A stretch of DNA of 64,000 bases from Patiria miniata (lineage: Eukaryota > Echinodermata > Asteroidea > Valvatida > Asterinidae), in NCBI RefSeq assembly GCF_015706575.1, contig NW_024037076.1:372001-436000 (forward strand). The letters run 5' to 3'. Shown here one piece after another: positions 1 through 12,100 of the stretch. The first letter of the stretch is position 1; each line of letters begins with the position of its first letter. A program made the translations under genes and the position numbers. The notes beneath the pieces were generated by a model. It did no database searches and was not told the origin of the DNA. It worked only from the letters and a program-made list of their open reading frames with translations.

Positions 1-111
1 TTGCGTGTACATACACGTCATCCAGCGCGAGCTGGTTAAAAAGGGTTCATTTTGCAAGCTCTGCTTCACACATAAAAATTATTTCTTGGGACTTAATTTT
101 TTTATCTACAG

Positions 112-185
112 GAGCTGTACAGATGTCATCTGCTGTCTGTTATTCATCGCTTTCTTGGTCGGCATGGGAGTGGTGGGTTATTTTG
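112..185 (+). CDS. CTL exon (first in window): RSCTDV and TM1
   Basis: The acceptor is a pyrimidine-rich tract ending TCTACAG at 111; the donor is GTGAGT at 186. The exon enters in phase 2, completing an Arg codon, and leaves in phase 1. It encodes the family-typical RSCTDVICC followed by the first membrane helix. The preceding exon (cytoplasmic N-terminus) lies left of the window; nothing in bases 1-109 looks like coding. Confidence 0.93.
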
Positions 186-3100
186 GTGAGTATAACACAA
201 GAAATTGTAAAACCCTAGCGTCTCTTTCCCTTAAAATTGTTAGATTCCTATATCTATCTCTGATTAAAAGTAAAGTCTGTCACAAGCCAATATGGCCCAT
301 CGGGCCGGCGTTTATCTCCGGTTTCCTTGGCATGAAACAGCTGAGAGTATTTCTATTCCCCCTGGATGGGATGCCAGTCCATCGCAGGTTACTGCCCAGC
401 TAACGGCCGGTACCCATTTGTACTCCTGGGTGGAGAGGGGCAAGTGGGGTGAAGTGGCTTGCCCATGGACACTAACATGTGAGCAGCAGCTGGATTTGAG
501 CCCCTGACCCTCTCATCGTGAGTCACGAACCGTCACTAGGCCACACTCCCCGATGTGTCTGATTAGCAATACTGCGAATCACAAAATATAGGGCTGGATA
601 GCCCAGTTGGTCGAGCACTGGAACGGCAATCCGGAGGTCGCAGGTTCAAACCCTGCTACAGTCAATTTCTTTGTTAAACTTTTTCTGAATTTTATTTTTA
701 TTTCAACAGCCTACAGAGATGGGGACCCATTATCGTTGGTCTATCCGACGGATTCCAGAGGGCAGATCTGTGGGGTTTCGGAGGCCGTCAAGTAAGTGCA
801 ACATATCTTATGCGAATCATACATGTCATCAAAAACCAGCTGTTAGGGATTGTGAAATCGCTGGAATGACTGTCTTGCATTATTAGGTCACGAATTAAAA
901 ATAAAATTCCTAGATTTTAACGTTGGGAGACCAGTGTAGGATATTGATAACTACAGAGTTCTTGAATGTTTAAGTCATCGAAAAAAGACTCGGAGATTGG
1001 ATGCGTGCCAAAAGTTACAGAGATTTGGCGGCATCAAACAAATTTTGTGGATGTTGATAAAATCAGGTACTAGGGTGGATCCAGGGGGGCCAATGGGGCC
1101 ATGGCCCCCGGGCCCCCCCCCCCAGGCCCCCCCCCCCCCAAAAAAAACGAACCCAATATTTTTTTTTTTAAGTGACGTCGCAATTAAGGCAGGCACTGCG
1201 TACACCACCATCTTTTCCTAAAAAAAATAGTCAAAATGGTCAGAAATTGCCTTAGATCGCACGACAGAGCATCTAGAATCCCAAAATTTGAATCCCCCCC
1301 CCAAAAAAAATCTGCTTCTGATTATTACATGCCATTTAAAATAGGGTAGGTAGGTAGGGAATTCTTTTTTTTTGGGGGGGGGGGGCAATTTTTTGTGTGT
1401 ACGATCATGTTGAGGTGTCTGTGTGTAGTCAAGTGTATAAAAGGTAATAATTGATACTTGTCGTTTTTTTCCCCCTCATTTTTTGTAAAAATAATTTAGG
1501 GGCTGTCAACGCAACAGAACTATTATTTTTTGGGCCTTATATGGGCCCTAGTTAATTAGTCATCATGGTTAATTGGCTCTGTCATGGACACAACATTGTA
1601 CATTGATGATAACGCTGAAATTGCCCAGAAACAACGGTGCACAGATGGCAGACATTGTACAACATACTTTGGTTCTGAATACTACACTGCGTGGGCATAC
1701 ATTTATTCCATCTGTCTTGAATTCTTTTGTGCTTTTTCAGACGCCCAGATCAATAACAAACACAAAGGAAGCAGTTAATTGGACGGACATACAATGTATT
1801 CACTGAAATACATATTTGACAATATCAATCAATAATGGAATAAACGGAACACCTGTGTGCAGCGAAGGTTTGTGCACGTACGCAAACCCTCATGAAATTG
1901 GCTGGATAACATTAACAATTTGTGCTGACGTGTACCGGTGTAGCATGACTTTAGGTTTTATGAAATACAGACTCATTGGTGGTATTGCGCATGCTCATGC
2001 ATAGATAATTAGGAAAGGGACCGGTCACGTGAGAGGGTTTAACCAATAAAAGGGAAAAAGAGTCCGATTTTCATACGAGTCCGATTTTTATTTGACACCG
2101 GTTCTTAAAGTTTTCATTGGTAATACTGGTACATTCATGTCAATTAAATTAGACAACATACATTTTCGCAGAACTTTGTAAGCATGCAAATTACTGAATT
2201 GGTTCAAATCTCTCCTGAATATACAACAAATTTTGTTTGGAAAACTGCGCATTTTTTCTACCAGAAATGGTTTTGATTGAAAGAAAACAGTCATTGAAGG
2301 TGGTTTTTAAAATAGTGTGCCTGCAGGCACACTTTTTTACGTGCGCTAGCAACATAATCTAATAAGAACCAAAAACGATTATGCATGCTTTTTATGTTTT
2401 TTTTCCCCAAAATGTATAGTATTAGTAGCCAATGAGCTAAAACCCTCAACATTTTTGTTATGCATCGTACCGGTACCTAATATTTTAAGCACTTTTGTTG
2501 CTTGCTTAAAGCTATAGTCCATCTTTTGCAGCCATCCAAAAAGTAACTGGCGTAATTATTGTTGAAAAACATACTTGGTTGAAAGATAGTAAGGGGACTA
2601 AACTCCCTGTAAAATTATTCTTTCCGGCATGCTGTCATTTTGAAGTAATCAACGAAAGAAGGCCTTCCCAACGGTGCATCTTAATTAAGACGCACCGTAG
2701 GAAAATTAAATTTAGTAGTTCGTTTTGTTATTCGGCGAAGCGCGCGCATGCATTGGCACAACGCACACATGCGCGTGGTTGCTAAAATTCGTCAGATCAG
2801 TGCGCGACATCCCGTATAGTTGCAATTCAAAACAATTCAAAACATGATTCAGCAACTTTTGATTTGAATTTGAGATCCTAGAATACTGTTTTTCTCAGAA
2901 TATACAGCTGAAGCTGAGCTGAAATTTCATCAGAGTAGTTGTTCAGTATGCTTCATTACATTTTGAACACTTTTGTTGCTTCAAACGAACAAAATGCTCA
3001 AATTACAAATGATGGACTATATCTTTAAAAAAACACCCAACCTAATAAAAAAGCTACATGTAAGATCCTATGTAATCCACACACACTCACTGCATGTCAC

Positions 3101-6100
3101 ACATAATTATACACACACAAAATTCGATGACAGTTTTTTTTTTCTTCAATTTGATAACATCTGTTTAACAAATATTCCCCAACAATAGACTCATCAAACA
3201 TTGTAATCCGCATTTCACACCCCCACTGTCTGTTATTTTCCAATCCACAGAGATAAGCCTTATCTGATGTTCTTTGATCTCTTGTCCTGCGTCGCCTCAC
3301 CGTACACTACTCTACTAGAGTTCAAGTGCCCGACGACACAGGTACGCTGCACACGTGTTGACACTTTTGAGAACTTCATATGTGACTAGCTAGCTGTCAC
3401 TACGAAATGACTAGCTAGCTGTCGCCATAAAAGTGCTTAAAAACAGAAAGTGCTGTTTTTTACGATATAGTTGGCACAGCCAAAAATTATAGGGGTGGTC
3501 AATTTTATTGTTGTTTTCAGGTATTAAAACCTACTTAATCTGTGCGTCCTGTCGAACCTTTCTCCAATTTTTGTCTTTCTATCAGACATCTTTATAACCT
3601 TGTTTTATCCAGATTTATCTGTTGACTGTTGATTCACTGCAACAGCAGGATTTTTAATATCATTTTCTCAAAACTTAGCTTTCAACTTCAACTATGTTGG
3701 CCGTCTGTATTTCCATTATTGAACTCGGTACCCTTATTATTACCGTAATTTTCGGAATATAAGCCGCGGCTTATACGTTGATTTTGCCCATAAAAATGTT
3801 TACTGCGGCTTATACACAGGGCGGCTTATACGCCGAGCCTTGAAGAATAAAAATGAAATTCACATGTGTATTTAATGTACTGGTATAAGAAGAAATATGT
3901 TGCTGAAATGAATTATCAATTAAGACAGTCATTAACGAACCGAAACCACGTGCCACGTAAGGTGCCGAGCGGCTAAAAGTACGGTGAAAGCTGTCTTCGA
4001 TCGCATATCGACGCTTGCAACAAGCCGTACGTGATTCTAGTGCTGCTGCATGCTTTCCCCAGCGGACCACACCATTTGAGGTAATATAGGGGTGTACTAT
4101 CTTGGAAACAATAGTTACCAACATTTCCGCTGTTTAAAAAAAGAAAAAAGACGACTAATACTTTTTATGGTGTCCGAAACATTTCTTTATTCGATAATCA
4201 GTTGTTCAACGTCACAATATAATTTTTGTACTTGAAATGTATTCAAGAAACGATGTAAACCTCAAAACAGGGACTCTATCACCCCTTACAAATTTAATGG
4301 ATTCGTCCAGGAAAATGGCAGCATCGTTTTGACTATTTTCGAAGAAAGTTACGATCGAAACTTGAATACTGCTCGTTAGTTATCACAAAAATTTGATAAG
4401 TTTTGAGATAAAAACGGACCTGTATATTTTTAGGACAAAACAAATCAGCATCTGTTGCCACAAAGTAAGATTTGTACGTAGCGCTCCAGTCAGACAACAC
4501 ACGCAATGGGGGAAAATCACGGTGGGTTGCATACTCTCTCACGTGCTGCAGGAAAATGTTGTCATATTAGGCCGGCGCGGTGCAGGCTGCCGCACCGGGC
4601 GATGTATTAACTTTTACGGCCGGGGACCGGACGGGGCAGCCGGCAGCAATTCCCGGTGTTTTACTTCTCATCATCGATTTCCACATTTGTTTGTGAGAGT
4701 ATCGATTGTAAATGATTTGATACAACTTTTGTGGCCCTTTTTATAGCTTCTGTAGTGTAAATGGAACTGGTTCAGAGCATTTTGGCTAGAATTTGGAGGC
4801 CTTACAAAATTGAAACCGCTGCCGTTGGTGCGGCTTATACGCCGATGCGGCTTATACGCCGACTTCAAATCTCAATTTGCAGATTTTTGCGTGCTGCGGC
4901 TTATACGCCACGCGGCTTATATTCCGAAAATTACGGTATATACCGTTGCAAAGCTCTTGTTCCGCAAAATCCAGAAATAAAAATATCTCAATTCTTAAAA
5001 AGTTGTATTTTAAGCTCATTTTGTGATGACAACTAGGCCAATTTTTTGTATCTATTGATCTATTGATGAGGAATGGTTTTTCACTTGATCACAAAATGTG
5101 TTTGGGAAATTGAAACATTTGTGTTAATGTTTTTGACCAAATTTGATTGAAATATCCACATTTATACAGGAGATTTGTTTTCCTACCACTGAATTCTAAC
5201 AATTTTCTGTTGAACATATGACATTGGTTGAAAATGGATTCCAAAACAAAAGCTAACTTTATAAGATAAAGATTTACGGTAGCACAATGTGACATATCTC
5301 TTGGATGAGTTTAATTGTGATCTGAAAAGAAAAGCTAACTTACATATTTGCACAAAAGTTTTTAACCATTTGACGAAGGTCCTTAGACTTAGTCATATTT
5401 TGAGGAACGGAACAGTCCCGCTTTTATTTTGATGCAATATTAAACTTGTCAATGTCCCTTGCTTTTCAGATTTGCGTTTCCGCATGTCCCAATGAGACTT
5501 TCGCTCCGTACACGCAGCTATTTGTGGGCGCGCTGTTGCCAGCGTTTGTGGAATGGGACAAGTTTATCTGCGACTACGACTTCAACCCCCAGACAGAGTA
5601 CCTTACGGGGTCTTACGTAAGTTGTGGTTCCCAAATTTCTAGGGAAAAAAAATAAAAAGCTTACTTGGATTAAACATTGTACTGGTACTAAATACCTTGG
5701 GAAATTATTCCGTCTGGCTTGCTGTCATTTATAGAAGAAATAGAACAATTTTGGTGATTTCCAAGGATCAGTCAATTGACTGATTTTGGGAAATAAGATT
5801 ACTGTAGACGAAATCTTATCAAAAAGATGCATGGTTTTTCACAGTTTTCACAAAAAGTGTAATATTTGAGCTGAAACTTCAACAGGTTGGGTTTTGAACA
5901 TTCTTCTTTAGATGTTGAGTGGTGTTATTATTGGAAACAAACAAAATGCATGAAAAACAAATGATCTTAAATGCCTTTAATGCAACTGTTTCCTTTCTTT
6001 TATCTTGCAGCAAGGCACAGATGGACTGGCGGCAATTTTCAACGATCAGAAATGTGCGTCCTACTACCTGAAAAGCACAGAATGTGAGTGTGTTTATTCT

Positions 6101-9100
6101 TGTAGAAATCATTAAGTGACGTGTGTGCGCTCAAAGCCGGGGGCTAGACATTGTTATGGTTTGAGAGGCCATAACTCGCCGCCGCGAAAGGGCGCTATCA
6201 CAACCAACCAATATCGCCCACGGACTTGTCAGCAGCAACGCCTAGGCTAATTCCTATCGATTGTGTAATGCGTGCGCACCTGTTTGGCCTAATATCTGCA
6301 GCGCGCAATTCAAACAATTCACAGTAGTTCCGAAGCAAACTCTTAAAATTTATTTCCAGTACTCTAAATGATGCAGCAAGACCTTTGTGTAACTTCACTG
6401 GTGAGCTCTTTTTGTTGTGTGTATATGTAACAACTTCACCAGGCTTACCAGTGTCACAGATATGTTGAACCAGCTTGGTTGGGCTCTACTAGAAACACGT
6501 CGCTCCATTGCAAGACTAATCATGATGTACAAGATCTCTCGCAACCTCGTTGAAGTCAAACACGACCTTAGGCCCAAAACAAAAACCCTTAGGAGCTCGC
6601 ATCAGTTTTCATACCACCGACCCAACGCTAAATCCAAGCTCTATAGCACCAGTTTCTACCCATCAACGATCCCCATCTGGAACGACCTGCCAAACACTAT
6701 CATCACCATACCCGACTTAAACCAGTAAACCAGTTTAAACAAGCCTTAGTAGACCACGTCATCGGGGAGGGAACCAAAACCCAAGTCAACTAGCTCCAGC
6801 ACAGCCGCCCCAACTCTAGCGGGATGCGGATTCTACCGTTTAGCTGGAGCAACTGATACAGATACAGATACAGATAGTATGTTTGAGACTGAAAATGGAC
6901 CATACCGCGGAGGGAGATTTTAGGAGATTCCCTAGACGTTGGTACTGACAAATCCGTGGGAGATATTGGTTGGTCATGATAATGCCCTCTTGCGGCGTCG
7001 GGTTATCACGGCTGTGGGTTATCGCTTATCAAACCACAACAACGTCTAGCCCCTTGACTACCGGAGCAGCAGTGACTGTATTCGATAGCCTAGTGGACAG
7101 GGCACACCGAGCGCGCGTACTGGCTTTGCGCGTGTAAGGTGAGAAGTACGCATGCCTCATTATATTCTGAATTTGCAGAAAGCCGTAGCGTCTTCGCGTG
7201 AGCGTCAGGCATCATCGGCAATGCGTTTGAATTTCTCTCCTGGTGGTCGCCCCCAACTCTCTCTTTGAGGAGGTACTTGTGAACGGAGTCCAAGTGCGTA
7301 ATATTTGTGTATATCGCGGTGTTTGAGTAGTAAAACTGCGCTAGGAAACAGAAGGTTGTGGGTTCAAATGCCAGCCGAGTAAGCTTGCGAAGTTTTCCTC
7401 TCGGACGATGCCGACCATGCCTGTCGGTGAAGGAACCAAACAAATTTGAGAACCAAAGTGACTGATAATTTACTATTCTTTTTTGCAGATGCGTCCCGCT
7501 GTCTGCCGTCATTCCTCGTCGATTCGGCCAGCGACGTCGCCAGCGCTTTCTCGTCCGAAGACACCATCACCTCGTCCAACGGAGAGTCCTTCAACAGCTC
7601 CACCGCTCAAGAACTTTTCTCAAAGTAAGACAGAAAAAAAAGTCTTCTTCCAATAGTTTCTTGTCCGCCAATTTTTTTTTTAACTCCAGGATTTATTTTT
7701 TTGAACTCCGGGAGTATCTCAATCCATTTTATTTGGACTCTGCATTCTATTTGCTGTTCTAATTGACAAAATTTGCCTTCAATTACTGTAACAAGCGATG
7801 AATCACGATGTGTACCTGAACAGTCATTGATGCTACGAACTAAGGAAGTAATTAATTGCACAGTGGAACAGGTGGAAGCACATGTGTAGGATAACCATAA
7901 TGTATTTGGTGCGAGTACTATCTATATAAACTGACGTCATCTCATTAATAGTGCAACTGCATTAGGATAACGTATTCACTACGGAAGTATTTGTTGCGAT
8001 CAAGCTAAATGAGTCGTTTGTCAGGAATTCTTATTTGGAGATTCAGGCCAAAATAGGGCCACTTCATCGCATCACTTCATCACATCACTTCATCACATCT
8101 CTCGGTGTTCCGACCTCCATAATTTTTGAACTAAAGATGGCATCAGCGTGCGGTTTTCACAGCAGTAATGCTGAGATTCTGTTCCTTTGAAATCTGTAAA
8201 AAAAAAAAAAATTGACCAGGGTCGACAATCGACTCATTTAGCTTGATTGTATTACATATAATTTTTGTTCCTGTCTTCGCGCAAGCGCCAACTTGATGTA
8301 GAAACTTTGTATATTGTTCTTGTAAACTCACAAGTTTTGTTCTTGAAAATGAATTAACTTGCTACAAACTGCTCACTGACTGGATTGACCTGAAATATAC
8401 AAATCGACAAAATATGAGGCCTGATCGATATTTCGATCTTAACAAGATCTTTTTCAAAGGCAAATGACAGGTTTGTTCTTGTCAGTGCAAAAGCGTCAGC
8501 TAGAAACCCAGCCATCTGTTTATACAGATCCTGGAATTCTTGATTTAAAAAAAAATACCTGAAAATAGTTTCGGGTTTTTGATGTTATACTTGTTGTTTT
8601 CTGCAGTGCGGCCAGCCTGATCCTGACCTTCACATCCCTGGTGGAGGTCCTCTTTGAAGACGTGGTCGCCTCCTGGTACCTCATTGTTGGGTGAGTACGT
8701 CAATTTTCAGTTTCAAATTGAACAAGATTTCTTCTGGAAATTCTTCAGGAGAACACTTCTCTTCAGAAGAGCACCCTGTTTGAAACAAGAAGTATACCAA
8801 ACGATTCTTCGTCACGCAAACCTTCATGGATGCTCTTTTGAGCAAAGTCCACTCAAGCCACTGTTAAATAAACATTTAAAAGGGTTCATGAAATGAATTT
8901 AACACTGGATCATATTTGTAGCAAATATCCATTCCTCTTCATTGTGTAAAAAGTATGCGACTTTTTCTTTTTTTTGGTAAATTTAAATTTGCAAAGTGCA
9001 CTTTTTGAAACATTTAAAATGTTTCATGCTTTTCTAGACAACTGAGGGCACTGTTGCTGTAATGCCACTTTAGGAACACACTATTTAGATCGGATTTTTT

Positions 9101-12100
9101 CTCTTCAAATTGTAAACCCAAAATTCTGCTTCTTGAAAATATAACTGAATTTCTGCGTGGAATGACATCACAGTTTTGCTCATAAATATGGAAATTTGTA
9201 TAAGCATATAAACCAAAAAGGTGCTAAATATGTCTTTGAAATGGCAATATGAAGTTAATGGAACACAAATACGTTTCAAGGGATACGTTTCGAAAAATTA
9301 CATGGGCCCTTTACATTAAGTCAAAGAAAATAGTATACAAATATTGAGTGGCTCAGCGTGGAATGGGAGGAATATTATCGCAAGGTAAAATCTGGACTTT
9401 TCCATTTCACGAGGCGAAGCCAAGTGAACTGGGAAAGTCCAGATTTTACCGAGCGATAATATTCCTCCCATTTCACAATTTAAAGCCACTCAATATTTGT
9501 TTTATATAACTGACATATAGATCCTTGTCATTTGATATATTTGAACTTTTTTCAATACAAACCTGGAAGAAAATGTATTTCTGTCTTCCAAACCACCCCT
9601 TCACGAAAATGTTTGAACCCAACGCTGTAACGCTGGCTCTTTGGAACCGTACGCGCTACGCGCAACGCTGAACGCGCACACCAGCATGCATTTGCACACA
9701 AATACCGCGTCATGATCCTAACTGTTGAATAGTATTTCCCATTCCCCATGGGCGGATAGTACTTTTTGAGCCGCGGCATGAATGGGAGAAATAACGAATG
9801 CCACGTGATGTGAGTTCCACCAATCATATGACAAGGATCTGTATGTCGGTTATATAAAGCAAACTATTGGAAATAGCGATAAAGGGTGGATATCCATATT
9901 CGTCATGAGCGAAGGTGTCAGATGGCATACCCATCCCCCTTCTCGCAAATTAAAAACACCTGAACATTTTCAGGATAGTCCGCATCAACAGTATATGTCC
10001 ATGAGAAGCAGTTCCGAGCTCTTAGCTCTTGGCGATCCATTGATTGATGTTAAATTATTTGAACTCTGCCTGTTTGTCTTGTAGTGGTCTAGGCATTGCC
10101 ATGCTGCTGTCTCTTCTGTTTATCATCTTGATGCGCTGGCTGGCAGGTATCATCATCTGGCTGACCCTGCTAGGACTTCATGTCCTTCTCGGTCTGGGTA
10201 AGTTGATGGTGTATTTTGTAGTCCCCAAGCATCAAAATGTTCAGATTTCATATTCTTACCCAGTAGTTGTGCACTTTTTTTTCCGAGTACCGAGTACTAC
10301 CGAGTACTTAGGTTACCAAGTAGAAGTACGAGTACTTTCGAGTACAAGTACAGGTCTCCGAGAACGAGTTCTTGTACTTCCGAGTACGAGTACAAGTACT
10401 TGTATTCTGAGTATGAGTACGAGTACTTTCATTTCCAAAAACAGCCATACAGCAAATGGTTTATTGTGCGTAATTGGCCCAGGCCCAGTCAGACCGATAT
10501 ACAGACCCACTCTTGGCTAGCTGTTAAATGTATTTGTCCGGATGTGCACAGAGGAAAATCAGGAAACTTTTGATTTCTCCACAAGCTAATCAACCATTTC
10601 AAACTGAAAGTATCGATAAAATAAGGCCGTGGTATTAAAAGTCAAGCTATACTTTTTTTTTCTCGAGTACTGCTATTCGAGTACGAGTACTTTGATGATT
10701 AACTACAATTCCGACATGTCGAGTACGAGTACTTTGCTGCCCGAGTATGAGTACCGTCATTTCGAGTACAAGTACTTTGACATTCGAGTACGAGTACGAG
10801 TACTCTAAAAAAAGTACTCGAGTAGTACTCGAGTGCGAGTACTACAACACTGTTCTTACCTAAAACATGACAATAAACCACTCAAATTCTGTAACTGCAT
10901 GTAGCAAATTATTTCAGGTCGTTATCGATATATATTTGTTGTTTATTTATCAACGCACCACGCTCGGGATTTTCCACAAGGAAACTTTTTGTGGACCAAA
11001 CACATTTTATAGCACATCTCTTTCCCTTTTATATCCCTCGAATTTTCTTTGTTAAAAAAATTATCTTTTGGTATCATTTAGAGTGTATTAGACGTCTTTT
11101 ATTCATGCTTTGTGTTTTTTGGTTTTTTTTGCAGGTTTGTATTCCTGTTGGCAGCAATATACCAGCTTGGCGGGAATGGACGGCGCAGACGCAGCCATCA
11201 CGTTCACCACGGACCTCTCCAGCTACCTGCGACTGCAGCAAACGTGGCTGATCATCGGTAAGTTGAGATACTAGCTGCCACATAGAACAACGAGGGTAAG
11301 CCTTATGGTCAAACGTACACACTCTTTACCAATTCACGCCGGGATTATTTTGACAAGAACGGAACGAGGCACAGGATTACTTTTCACTCGATCTCAAGCC
11401 AGGCGGGTTGAAGCCATCACCCTCGGGCAGCACACTCATATTTCCGGCCTCGCTTGCTGCGAGCGGGTCGCTGACAAATATTTCTAGCCTCGCTCCCTGC
11501 ATGTTTATCCGTCATCCGTTCCAAATACCACAAAACCTTTGTGTGTAATACACGCCATCTGACTCGAACTGGTTAACAGAAAATAATTTGGATTCGAAGG
11601 CTGAATTTCTCTATTGGTGGGAAATTTGAGTCGGGAAGGAGGGGCAATGAGTTACTATGTGGACTTCTTTATCTGTTGAAATTACGGACCGGATGATCTT
11701 CTTACTTTTTTAAAATTGTGAGGCTGGCACAGTTGAAGAGCATAATATTAAGGGAATAAATGTGTGCTTGGGAAGTTTAGATCACTCTGTTTAAGACCGT
11801 TTGGAGTCTTGGTGCTGATTTCGGCTCAGGTAATTATCAGCACCCAATTTTGTTCAACAAGTTCACTTCACGTTTTTCGGTAAAAAAAATCTAAACTTTT
11901 CGGTCCAAAAAAAACACCTTTTTTTGAAACACCCCTCTAGCTAAATAATGGAGTGTCCAGTTGACGAGTAAGGTGAAACAACTCCTTTTATGGAGCGTAT
12001 TGCGCGATGTCGCGCAGAATGCACCTGGGGCGTTGCGTCGTGAATTTAGGACAATACAATTCTGACTCACTGGTAGTATTGCGCATGCCTATGTGGGGAT

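Noticed and set aside
592-663. A functional tRNA gene
   Set aside because: The base before the anticodon is C instead of T and the D stem has a mismatch; SINE-type tRNA relics are frequent here.
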